From: Rugalucina vietnamica
Lineage: Eukaryota; Mollusca; Bivalvia; Lucinida; Lucinidae
Direction: 5' to 3'
Assembly: GCA_964017185.1 (NCBI GenBank)
Contig: OZ024871.1
Location: 30,046,488 to 30,110,487 of the forward strand
DNA length: 64,000 bases
A program made the translations under genes and the position numbers. Each line of letters starts with the position of its first letter. The first letter of the stretch is position 1. Shown piece by piece: positions 47,601 to 59,103 of this stretch. The notes below the pieces were generated by a model, which searched no databases, had not been told where the DNA came from, and worked only from the letters and a program-made list of their open reading frames with translations.

Positions 47601-50600
47601 CAGTGTACTCGACAATAGAGAATCATCGTCAATGGCGAACCACTCGTAAAGATATTGCAGAATTTCTTGAAACTTAGACTAAATATGATTTATTGGAAAA
47701 GGTCCCTCAGGACCTTTTCCACAGTGTTTACTTTGAATATGAAGAAAATTGTACCCATGATCGACTGCTCTCCCTCAGTTACGCGTTTTGTCACATAAAG
47801 CGCTTACTAAAAACTAGTGAACCCGTCTATAGGGACTAGACAGTTCACCGCAATCAATTTAATTTATCAATTGTTGACACTCCCCGACAAATAGCGGTAA
47901 ATATCTAGCAAGCAGTCTCGATCGTGGTGACTGCTATCATAGCGCATCTAGGTTTACATCGTACATGTATATACCCTGACGAGGGGTACAGAAACTACAG
48001 AAACTCTGTATGGCTGACTTTTAGTCCATCACATCGCACTATGGGTCTGTTTCTGGTAGTGTGGCTGCAGGTCAAAATTCAGAACTCTGTCACAAATTGA
48101 CTGCACTGCAAAAGTTTTCTACAAATCGACATATTGATTGTAATCGTGTTCCCTTTAGTATTGGCTTTGATTTCATAAGATCAAAAAAAAATTATCATTG
48201 CATTGAACAACAGATACACACACTGGTCAAGCTTCAATACAAGAAACGACATTCATGTATAGGAAACGAAACTGAAATGTATGAGAATCGAAATTGACGA
48301 ACCAGAGAATCAACAACACTGAAATCTAGGGAATCTCTTAAAACAAACGGCTGATGACCTTTTCATTGGTTTCTTTTTAAAGAAGCCAACTTGTTATATT
48401 ACTCAGTCATTTACTTTCATCTATGCCTTGGGGTTTGGTAAGAGAATGGAGTCAAAATTCCACCGGACAATAAAATCAGGGTTGCTGAAACGCTTGACCC
48501 CTTAACTAAGATGCCTAGTTTATTGTTCCACAAAAAGAAATGTTCAGATAAAATGTGTTTCATACACGGGTGGTAATCAGGGGAACTAGCTCCAAAAAGA
48601 GTCAACGAGATTTTGTTCCCTCGACACATCCGGGAACTCACGAGCTAGTCCTCTCGACGGAAAAAAAGTAAACAAAGGTATGTCTCGAAGCATTTTATCA
48701 ATATTTATTTCTTTATAAGCTGTCTGCTGCAAAATCCGGCAATGGTAGTCTGTGTAGATATGATTTAACTCCACTCGCTGATAGGATTGGTCCTTGGAAT
48801 ATACACGGTGCGAATACGATTGTAAAAGAGCGTTGAAGACACGAAATGAAAATATGTCAACACGAAGATTTGGGACCACTATTTTTTCATTTTTCGTCAA
48901 ATATATATCCTTCCAATCGCATGAAACATCATCCCTGATAAAACTAAGCCCCTGAAACCATATAAAAGCAAATTAATCCGGTGGAAACATTGTTTTGGGA
49001 GGATATTGACTAAATTACCGTCCGAGCTAGTCCTCTCGACATGGAGCTAGGTACCTCGTCAAGGAGATAACACCCTCGTTGAGGTTTTACTGAGTCAAAA
49101 ATGTCATTTCATGATAGCTGTCGTTCCTGGTTTTAGCACCATAGATAGGAAATGATCATAAATTGTATACACAATTAGCATGGGCCATGATGGTATACTA
49201 TTTTGTAACTTGGACATTATGATTTACAATATAAATATCACGAGAAATGGGATAGTTAACTGCAATTTTACAGATGTTAACCGTTTCATAACTCACAGCA
49301 GACCACAATTCATTATGCTACTGTATTATCTAAAAACATACGAACGAAAACAACACATTACGAAAACACGCCTATACAAAATACAGCGATTTTTCATAAG
49401 TAAAAATGAAAGTTTCAGTTGAAAATTCGTTTTTCTTTTCTTTTTTTTTTTTTTGTTTGCTTCATATGATGACTCACCCGTTTACCGGTGTATACCGTTT
49501 ACCGGTGCAATTCATAAAATTGCTGTTGTTTATATGTTTTACGATTTTCCTTTGCCATTTTTGCAGTTAATGTGCACGATGTGCTGTTTTAATTGGAAAT
49601 AGTAGAATTAATCGAACTTGCCACGCATTCTTCATAAAAGTACAGCTTTTATCAAAAACTGTAAATAGAGACATATATAAACTGTAAATAGGGTGGTGGA
49701 ATACCATTTTAGAAGTGATTCTTTTATTCGCTACTCCAGCGTGTGGAGGTGTGCCAGGATTGGCCGCTGAGAATTTCTACTCAAGATTCAAGATTCAATA
49801 GCGGCTTTTTGCGATTTTGGCGCTAATGAAGACCCTACACTATCGTTTCCGTGTCTTTTGAATCGAAGGCGCTCTGTTACCAAGTGTAGTGGAGTGCAGG
49901 TTAGCCAGCTGACCTATCGATCGCCGCTTTGGGCGTCAACAAAATGCATCAACGGGAAGAGGGGAGCATAATTTATAGAAATCGGTTGAGTAGATTCAAA
50001 CAGAGATGCTAAGCTGCACCCCGTTACACTTCGGTGGCTCGTAAAAACATTTGCACAGAGGCACCACGCACGGAAGACCAACGTGAGGATTCCGTCTAAT
50101 TCCAACATTAAAACCTCAACGAGGGTGCTTTCTCCTTGACGAGGCACCTAGCTCCATGTCGAGAGGACTAGCTCGGACGGTAATTTAGTCAATATCCTCC
50201 CAAAACAATGTTTCCACCGGATTATTTTGCTTTTATATGGTTTCAGGGGCTTAGTTTTATCAGGGATGATGTTTCATGCGATTGGAAGGATATATATTTG
50301 ACGAAAAATTGATAATAGTAGTCCCAAATCTTCGCGTTGACATATTTTCATTTCGTGTCTTCAACGCTCTTTTACAATCACATTCGCACCGTGCATATTC
50401 CAAGGACCAATCCTATCAGCGAGTGGAGTTAAATCATATCTACACAGACTACCATTGCCGGATTTTGCAGCAGACAGCTTATAAAGAAATAAATATTGAT
50501 AAAATGCTTCGAGACATACCTTTGTTTACTGTTTTTCCGTCGAGAGGACTAGCTCGTGAGTTCCCGGATGTGTCGAGGGAACAAAATCTCGTTGACTCTT

Positions 50601-51342
50601 TTTGGAGCTAGTTCCCCTGATTACCACCCGTGTCATACCTCGTTTCTAAGCATGATGAAGGCCACTTTTGCATTACTTAAATGCCTAATATCCCTAGTTA
50701 TGCAATATGCCTGTTTTTGATAAAAGTTTTGTCACTGAAGGTAGATGTAAGCGGGGAAAGATGTACATGTAAATTCGACAATAGCGAATCATACTTTGTG
50801 TGGTGAAAAGAATGTGCACAAAATACTGATAATCTACCTTTTGAAGGCTTGCCCTGGAACCATTTGGTTTGGTTAATGGAGTAACTAATATTGGTGCAAG
50901 TCGTGGTTTAACCATCTTGCTTTTAGGCTTACATTGATTCGTTAAAGCAATAAGACATGCTTAAATGGGTAAAATTGACCTTTCCGATATGGCATTTGCT
51001 GTTGACAGTTAACGTAAAGCACATAAGCAAATTAACACAATATTGTCGAACACCATGATGATGGCACCATTTGTGTGCAAAAATACTCTTCTAAAATGGT
51101 TTCTTATGGGCTATAGACTATCTGATTCGCCATTGTCGAGTTTGGTTCGCCATTGTCTAATGCAGGAGGTATCATATCAACAGTTATCTCCCATTAAAAA
51201 TTGAATGAATTAAAATTATTCTTTTCCTGTAAAGCTGAGATATGTTAGATGTTCTTAGTATCAAATAGAATAACATTCCCATGGTCGTGTTTAAAATAAT
51301 AGCGTTAGATCTCTTTGTGATTCGCCATTGTCGAGTAAACTG
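47601..51342. mobile_element. TA-flanked element (Tc1/mariner/pogo-type), non-autonomous
   Basis: cagtgtactcgacaatag at the left and the complement of cagtttactcgacaatgg at the right, each bordered by TA (47599-47600 and 51343-51344). Related sub-terminal copies of attcgccattgtcgag occur at 51124-51155. No transposase was found; the interior holds the 2.07-kb element below. Confidence 0.65.
48565..50632. mobile_element. DNA element with ~530-bp terminal inverted repeats
   Basis: Starts cacgggtggtaatcagggg and ends in its complement. tcata lies on both sides (48560-48564 and 50633-50637), a 5-bp duplication. The arms 48565-49093 and about 50106-50632 are nearly identical. Each arm holds the same open frame (48586-48900 - and 50276-50611 +; shared text VVPNLRVDIFSFRVFNALLQ), which matches nothing I know. 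The centre (49094-50105) has no transposase. Confidence 0.85.
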
Positions 51343-52010
51343 TAGTTAAAGAAAATGAGGATGACACTTAGATCTACTATGCAGAGTTTTGTCGTACAGC
51401 TTGCATAAGAAGAATATTTTTAATCATGCAGGCGAAAAGCTGCATATTGTTATGGAATTGAATTAAGAATAAGAGGAAGTCTATTGAATTAAATGCTGCT
51501 TCTTTGTAACTCTTGGCCGCTTTTTATTACAGCCACAGAAATTGGGTAACCGGTTACCACCGTGTAAATGATTTTCCACAAGTATCACATTTGTGTGATG
51601 ATTATATAGAAATGTTAAGCGATATTTATGAATAAAGCAAAATTTATCTCCAAGTAGTTTTCAAATCTGTGGTTAAAATCGAAGGTTCATTAGACGAGTA
51701 TATGTAACATGATCTTATACCCAGTCTAGATCTTTCTTGTATATGCCAATGAGCAATTTCGGAATCGAACTGTCCAACGTTTTGGAAACCACACTATTAG
51801 ATATTATGCGTTTGCGTATTTAACGAACTTTATGTTTTAATTTCAGTGAGTAACGTTCCACATAACATTTTGCTCAGTTGCTTAGCGGTAAGAGATGACG
51901 ATCTTTGAAACTGGAGGACGGACCGGTCCAGAGATACCCCCATTGGCCTCCATTAACGCCATATAAAGTTGTCTGGATCTACCAGACAGGTCTCTGCCAC
52001 GGTCAGGCTG

Positions 52011-52014
<4 letters not shown>

Positions 52015-52086
<72 letters not shown>
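52015..52086. repeat. (TC)n microsatellite
   Basis: About 36 perfect units; a homopurine-homopyrimidine tract. 51345-52014 holds nothing recognised. Confidence 0.97.
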
Positions 52087-52091
<5 letters not shown>

Positions 52092-52574
52092 AAAGCTGTA
52101 AAATCGGGTCATCCCGGAGCCATCATTTGAACAAACTGATGGGATTGATTCCCAAAGTGCTGCATACCAAGTTTCACCGGTCCTGGAGACGAAGACTGTT
52201 TTTGAAAGAACATTTGTGAGCAAGACGCTCATGTTTAGCATGTGATCCATTTTTGTTAAGCAAACAAATTTTAGCCTTCCCTACCCATAGTATAAAATTT
52301 GCCTTTTTTACTTTAATAATATTAATATTTTTTTGAAAATGGTGAAATGATAACGAACGATGAATGGACCACAGGCGCTCGACGACTGGTCCATTTTTTA
52401 TCATTATTATTATTTTACTTTACACCCCCCACCCCCCCCCCCCCATTTTTCTCTCTTTTTTTTCTTTTGTTTTTCATTTTCACCCGTTTGAAGACTACGG
52501 TAACGTTCATATCATTAAAGCTTTTATTACAACCCATTTATCAATCACCCACCCTCTGGTTAAGTGTTTCTATA

Positions 52575-53710
52575 CTGACGTCAATAAAAAACGCCTCATC
52601 GAAAATGTTGCATAACTTGGCCAAACGATACACAATATGAACAAAATTTGCATCATCCTTATTTTCACCTACTCTCTCATGGTATAGCATAAATCGAATT
52701 TGATTAAGACGCGCATGTTTCCCAAAACTTGCGTGGGTGCACCATTTTTAAAAATGCATCCTGACGTCATTATACAGACGTTTTTGACGTAAAAATTCTT
52801 GAAAGCCGTGTGAAAGTTGTTTTACAAACTTGTGAACATCAAAGTTTTGAAACGTAACTTCACTGGACTAAGTGAAGTTGAAATACTGAAATTATCATAG
52901 GGACTTTTCACAAAAATGATACTGCTCGGTTTCTTGCGTTCGAAGCGACTCCACAGTCGGGGATCATCGTTCGCATCGACACAAGATTCCCTCTATCGAT
53001 TTTTGTTACCCTAGCTTTTTCGCCGACGCTTCAGTAGCAAAATCTTTTTGACGTCGACGTCTCTTATGCCTACGAATTCTAATGATGAAACATTTCAGAA
53101 ACGATGCCGTAATATTCAGATGTACACCTTGAGTTGATTTTCATAACGTAGTCGCATTATTTCAAATGAATTGCCAGGAATGGAGCCATGGTATTCTGAC
53201 GCTTATTTCCCTAGACGTCAAATACACGTTATCCGTAAGGACGTTCGTTTCACGCTGAAAGGCAAAAGAAGTAACAATAGAAACTATTCTTTGTCAAATA
53301 GCCATGCCAGGATCGCATTTGAAAACTTGACGGCGATAACCATTTAAGCATTGATCATTAGCTGCATTGACGTCAATAACGCTAGAGAACGAAATTTGGT
53401 TTTCAAAAAATGTGTTTCAACAACATATGGCCACGTATGTTATGTGTTGGTATTGCAAAGGAGACTTTCAATGATCGAAAGAAGCGATGCCTGATAGACC
53501 GGTTCATGAACAGAATAGGGATTTTGCGAGGGGTGTATGTTTTCAACAGCATGCCATGTTTCAAGCAGACGACTCAATGATTCCATTTCAGCATTTCCGA
53601 ATGCGTAAAAGGTTAGCAAAAGATATGACCAATATTTAAAATCATTAATATTGTTAATCTTGGCAGTATCACGTGTCAGATTTGACTGAGGCGTTTTTTG
53701 TTGACGTCAG
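52575..53710. mobile_element. TA-flanked element with CRE-bearing ends
   Basis: Ends ctgacgtcaataaaaaacgc and complement of ctgacgtcaacaaaaaacgc, each bordered by TA (52573-52574, 53711-53712). Suggests a Tc1/mariner-type target. There is no ORF of note. gacgtc appears six times inside. Confidence 0.75.
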
Positions 53711-53712
53711 TA

Positions 53713-53930
53713 TATATGAGGCTCTCCCAGGGGGTCTTCGCTCCCTGCCTCCCGAAAGAAAAACGACCTTTCTCCCCAGCTTCCTCAGCTCCCTGCTTCC
53801 CAAAAACTCTGCTTTCTCCCCAAATCCCTGAAAATTAATGACCCTTCTCCCCAAATCCCTGAAAATAAATAGCCTTTCTCTCTGAATCCCCAAAACGCCT
53901 GGGAGGGCCTCATATATAGACAAAGCCTGA
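53713..53930. mobile_element. Small inverted-repeat element with internal tandem units
   Basis: tatatgaggctctcccagg at the left and cctgggagggcctcatata at the right are inverted. Between them are four to five units of about 34 bases based on cctttctccccaaatccctg. Confidence 0.65.
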
Positions 53931-53971
53931 AACGCGCCCCAACATATTTAGAACCATCTGTATGAAAACAC

Positions 53972-54064
53972 TCAAGGCAAGCTAACTCCGCAATCAGTAA
54001 TGGTATCTGGTTGAAATTCAAATGGATTCGAGATATTCTGGTTGTCCTTGGTGCTGGCAAGAAT
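53972..54064. repeat. Direct repeat, left member (flanks LINE 3)
   Basis: caaggcaagctaactccgca through gagatattctggtt is similar (about three quarters identical by eye) to 56708-56798 and, less so, 56840-56905. The LINE lies between the first two. Confidence 0.6.
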
Positions 54065-54129
54065 GAAGAAGATTGGATCAAAAATGAAGACGCTAGAGAA
54101 TTGACATCACAACATGATAGTTCGTCTCT

Positions 54130-56712
54130 CACTAATGAGAAAGACCATCATTATTTCTTGAATAGTGCTGATGTGTGTTGGTGAGTTCTTTGATGGCTGA
54201 CTAGGCCAATTCTGGCTCTAAACTGTCGGTTGCAAGTACAGCAAGTCAATGTCATAGAGTCTGATGGTGGCACATTTGTTTTGGCTTTGCGCTCTCTTCG
54301 CTTTCTTTCAGCTTCACAGATTCTCTTCTTTTCATAAAGAGCTGCTCCTTTGTTGATGAGACCTCGCCACTTTGATCGCTCCTGTGCAGTCTGTTCCCAG
54401 GACCCCATTGGTATTTCGAAATCCTTCAGAGAGGCTTTGAGGGTGTCTTTGTAGCGTTTCTTCTGGCCACCTTGAGAGCGCTTTCCCTCCTGTAGTTATC
54501 CATAGAAAACTTTCTTTGGAAGTCGCGCATCAGGCATTCTTATAACATGGCCAGTCCATCTTAGCTGTGCTAGCTTTAAGACTGTATGCATGCTTTGCAT
54601 CCCTGCTTTCGTCAGGACCTCTGTGTCTGGAATCTTGTCCTGCCACTTGATTTTTAACAACTTTCTCAAACAGCTTAAGTGGAAATGGTTAAGTCTCTTT
54701 GCATGGCGTTGGTATACTGTCCAGGTCTCACATGCATACAAGAGGGTTGGCAGTACCACAGCCTTGTAGACTTTCAGCTTGGTGTCAAGCTTGATTCCAT
54801 TTCGCTCCCAGACATTTGCACGGAGTCGTCCGAATGCCACACTAGCCTTTGCAATTCTGGCAGTGATCTCATCATCAATATGCACTGCTCTGGAGAGAGT
54901 GCTTCCCAGGTAGGTGAACTTGTCAACAACTTTCAGTTTTTGCCCATTCACAGTGATGGTTGGTTCATTATATGGCTTTCCGGGCGCTGGTTGGTGTACA
55001 ACCTCTGTCTTTTTTGTGCTGATTGTGAGATCATAGTTATCACATGACTGTGAGACTTGATCCATGGCTCTTTGCATTTTTGCCTCTGTGCTGGCATTCT
55101 TATCCATATCATCTGCATAGAGGAGCTCATCTAGCACATCAGTCTGGACCTTAGTTTTGGCTTGCAACCTTCTGAGGTTGAATATGTTGCCATCAAAACG
55201 GTACCTGATTGGAAAACCAGTGTCACTGTCCTGAAAAGCATCCATAAGCATGGCAGAAAACATCATGCTGAACAGTGTTGGTGCCAGAACACAGCCTTGT
55301 TTGACCCCATTTGTTACTTCAAATGGTTCAGAGAACTCTCCATCATTTTGCACACGTGCCTGCATGCCATCATGAAACTGCCGCACCATTGCTATGAATC
55401 TGGGTGGACAGCCAAACTTGGCCATGATTTTCCAGAGTCCATCACGACTAACAGTGTCAAAAGCTTTGGTGAGGTCAACAAACGTTATGTATAGATCTAC
55501 ATTCTGTTCTTGGCATTTCTCCTGAAGCTGTCTTGCTGTGAAGATCATGTCTATTGTCCCTCTGTCTTTTCTGAATCCACATTGACTTTCTGGGATAAGT
55601 CCCGTCTGATCAAGATGAACATTCAGACAATTCAACAGAATTTTTGCAAGTATCTTCCCAGCAATTGATAGGAGGGAGATGCCTCTGTGATTGTCACAGA
55701 CTTGAGGATTTCCTTTCCGCTTGTATAGGTGGATTATGGATGCATCCTTAAATTCTTGTGGGATAGCCTCCTTTCTCCACATACAGTGAAACAACTCTGT
55801 CAGTTTCTCTGCCATGGGTAGCCCCCCAGCCTTGTAAACTTCGGCAGGAATTGCATCTGCACCTGGGGCTTTGCCAGATGATAGTTGTTGAACTGCTTTT
55901 CTTGTTTCCGTAACGGTAGGAAATTCATCTAACAGAACATTGCACTCTATCTGTGGAAGTCTGTCGATTGCATCCTCATTGATGCTTGATGGTCGATTAA
56001 GCACACTATTGAAGTGTTCTGCCCACCTTTCCAAGATAGCTTCTTTATCTGTGAGAAGAGTGTTACCATCTGCACTGAGCAATGTGGTGGCTCCAGAACT
56101 CTTTGGACCATAAATGGTTTTCAGTGCATCATGAAATTTCTTCATGTCCTTTCTATCCGCAAAAGACTGAATTTCTTCTGTTTTCTTCCTCAGCAAGGAA
56201 TTTTGCATGCCCCTAAGCTTGGTCTGGACTGTCTTACAAATGTTGCTGTAGGCTGCTTTCTTTGATACTGAGCTAGTATCATCTTGATGTGCCTTGTGCA
56301 ATCGGTGCTTTTCTTCAAGAAGCCTCTGAATTTCGTCATCATTCTCATCAAACCAGTCTTGATGTTTGCGAGATGGATGGCCTAAGGTGCTTGCAGCTGA
56401 AGAAAGAACTGTTTTATGGAAAACTGTCCAGTTTTCTTCGGGGTCCTCTGAACTGAGATTCATTGCATCCAGTTGGTTGCAAATGTCTGTTAAGAAATCT
56501 TGTCTCATGCTGTCTTTATTCAGCTTTGAGACATCCAGTCTCTTAGGAGCTTTCTTGCCTTGAGGTCGCCTCGCAGGCTGTATTCTTAGGTTGAGTTTGC
56601 TGACAACCAGTCTATGATCTGTCCAGCAGTCTGCACCACACAATGTCTTTGTCACTTTAACATCCTGCCTGTCTATTCTCCGCACTATGACTATCACAAC
56701 ATAAAATTTCAA
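54130..56712 (-). pseudogene. 5'-truncated LINE reverse transcriptase with a C-terminal C2H2 finger, one nonsense codon
   Basis: From 56712 down to 54151 the - strand stays in one frame except for a single TAA at 54496-54498. It starts inside the end of an endonuclease domain (CWTDHRLVVSKLNLR), then a linker, then RT motifs (NHRGISLLSIAGKILAKILL, GFRKDRGTIDMIF, VDLTKAFDTVSRDGLW, GVKQGCVLAPTLFS, the catalytic YADD), a thumb-like part (YLGSTLSRAV, LLYACETW) and, past the nonsense codon, CCTCNRQFRARIGLVSHQRT-H, a C2H2 finger at 54190-54255. No first ORF or full endonuclease remains. Different family from LINE copies 1 and 2. The near-intact frame points to a fairly recent insertion. Confidence 0.88.
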
Positions 56713-56905
56713 GGGCAGCTAACTCCGCAATCCTCAAGAGCCGATCTGGTCGAAATGCAAAGTCATCCGAGATATTATGGTTTTCCACGTTACTGCTAAG
56801 AAGAATTATGTTTTTTTTTTTTTTTTTTTTTTTTCAAACATTCAAGGACAGATAACTCTGCGATATGGGTGATCAGGCCGAATTCACAACTCATCCGAGA
56901 ACTAG
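56708..56905. repeat. Direct repeats, right members, with a poly(T) run
   Basis: Two related blocks (56708-56798, 56840-56905) separated by T24 at 56812-56835. Confidence 0.55.
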
Positions 56906-57129
56906 GCTTTATAGCAAACACACATGTGTGTTTGCTTAACGATAAACGCACGTAAGAAATTTAGAATAAAAAATCTACATACCTTACCGAACAAAACCGA
57001 CGGTTACGCGGCCATGTTTTTGTTGCAATGTGGGGGCAGACATTTTTGTTGGTGTCACGATTTACCGGAGCCACAAAAGGTCGTTTCGGCAGGTCCGTGG
57101 AAACACCCCAAACCACCCCATAGCGTACT

Positions 57130-57331
57130 TGCGCCCGAGTCAACTCTCACCCGGGTCAACTCGTCCCGGGTCAACTCTCACTCGCCCGTGTCAACTCGTC
57201 CCCTGTGTCAACTCGTCGCCGAGTCTACTCGTCCTCGGATCAACTCGTCCCCGGGTCAACTCGAATCCAGGTCAACTCGTCCCCGAGTCAACTCGTCCCC
57301 GAGTCAACTCGCCTCGGGTCAACTCGTCCCT
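57130..57331. repeat. 16-bp GC-rich minisatellite
   Basis: About 12 imperfect units of gtcaactcgtccccgg. Much richer in GC than its surroundings. It gives open frames on several phases that should not be read as genes. Confidence 0.9.
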
Positions 57332-58090
57332 GCCTATCACACTACCCACCTACCTATCTACCTACACTACCTCCCACCTACCTAAATACCTACCTACCTC
57401 CTTTCATTCCTCCCTCCCTACAGACTTGCATACCTACCTCGCCTACACTACATACCCCTCCCTGCCTCCTTCTCTACCTACCTACCGCTTCCCTACACTA
57501 CCTAACTTCCCACTCCCTCCCTCCCTACCTCCACACAGTACCACCTTAATCACCCCCTCCCACCACTACCTATCTGTCTACTGACTACACACCTACCTAA
57601 CTGCCGCACTCCCTACACTATACTATATCCCTCCTTCCTTCCCTAAGTACCCCCTACACTTCCTTTCTACCTTACTCCCTACACTAACTCTCTCCCTACT
57701 TACCTACCTACCTACCTCCATCCCTACTTACCTTCCTACCTCCCACTACCTACCTCTACTCTACCTCCCTCCCTACTCTACTCCCTACCTAACTCTATTC
57801 CTACACTACCTTCCTCCTTACACTACCTAACTACCCTCCCTACACTTCTTACCTACCTCTTTCCCTCCGTATATCTCCCTCCTCACACTACCCCATAGCT
57901 CGATCCCTCCCTACCTACATACACTACATAACTCCCTACACTACCTTCCTCTCTCCCTACCCTACCAAACTACCTCCCTCCCTAAACTTCCTACCTCCTT
58001 CCCTCCATCCACTACCTACCTATCTCCCTCCTTACACTACTCCTAGCTCCCCCTCCCTCGCTCCCAATCTCTAACTACTTCCCCTCGCAC
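57332..58090. repeat. 750-base pyrimidine-rich tract of CTACC/CTCC units
   Basis: Almost free of G on the + strand; irregular units of cctacctacc, ccctccctac and tacactac. Confidence 0.9.
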
Positions 58091-59100
58091 TGGACAGCTG
58101 GATATACACTCGACGGTAATGATTATGTTAAGTATCTAGCGTAAAGTTTACCGTGTGTTTGCAGATAAGGCAGCGTACCTTTATTTCATATTATATGTTG
58201 ATCGATCAATATTATATGTTTTTCGTGTTATCATTTAGTACATCCGGGTGTGTTGATATTCATGAAGAGATATACACTTCTTTTGGACTTTGGACATACT
58301 GTTCAATATTATCTTTTTCATATTCAATCCTGAGATTGTACACGGGACTTGATTTTCCCCACTCAGAAGGCAGGTATTTCGTTTTGATATAATTCTTTAC
58401 TCATACTTCACCCATCACAATTTTAATTTAAATGGTATTGGCTTGCTGCGCCCTTAAAACAAACGTCTACCGTAAGTATGTCAAACTATATTAATTTATA
58501 TTTGACCACCATCTGGAAAGATCATCTTACCAGGAAGATCAATTGTTTTCAGTGCATCAGTTTATATAGGCAGATTATATTTTTCTTTTAATCCTTTGTG
58601 ATCAGTGAAGACATTTGGAGCATTTCAAATATATTGTACGTTAAGAATCACCATCTTAACAGAATTTTGAATTTTTGGCCTCTTTGGGAATATTAGTCTT
58701 TGAATTAGACTATGTTAGTGTAAACTTTGAAAATTGCAGCGATCATGAGTGTCTGGCTTTCACTGCCAGTTTTGTAAAGGGTCACTGATGGAGGTTCATT
58801 ACCTGAAATTGTACAATATGGCCCACATTTTCTCTTTGAATGTTTTTACTGCTTGCAAAGGATCTAATAATTACATTTTATTTACTTGCACAAATGTTAA
58901 CGCATTTGCTTCATAGTGCTCTTTGAAATGCCCGTCATGCTGGAAGAATACGAAATATAAGAAATGACCCAAACCACGGTGTTATAAGAGTCTATTGTTT
59001 GTATAATCAATTATATTTTAAAACCTATATTCACACCGATATTTGACCAACGGCGAAATGGTGTCATAATTTAAATTGAGTTATATCTAACTCTGATTTC
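58091..59100. other. Upstream region of the B-box gene
   Basis: No gene seen. A 5' untranslated exon probably lies here or further left, since the coding exon is preceded by an acceptor. Confidence 0.4.
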
Positions 59101-59102
59101 AG
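59101..59102 (+). promoter_or_regulatory. Candidate splice acceptor before the B-box start codon
   Basis: taactctgatttcag ends one base before the ATG, suggesting a 5'UTR intron and a single coding exon. Confidence 0.5.
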
Positions 59103-59103
59103 C

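Noticed and set aside
48061-48297. Possible transposase fragment in the TA-flanked element
   Set aside because: No DDE/D motif or helix-turn-helix; the composition looks random.
51882-52250. 122-codon - strand frame with an Arg-Glu run
   Set aside because: Produced by the (TC)n microsatellite.
57030-57584. Long + strand frames (153-184 codons) in 56924-57584
   Set aside because: They arise from the GC-rich minisatellite and pyrimidine tract; several frames are open at once, as expected for tandem repeats.
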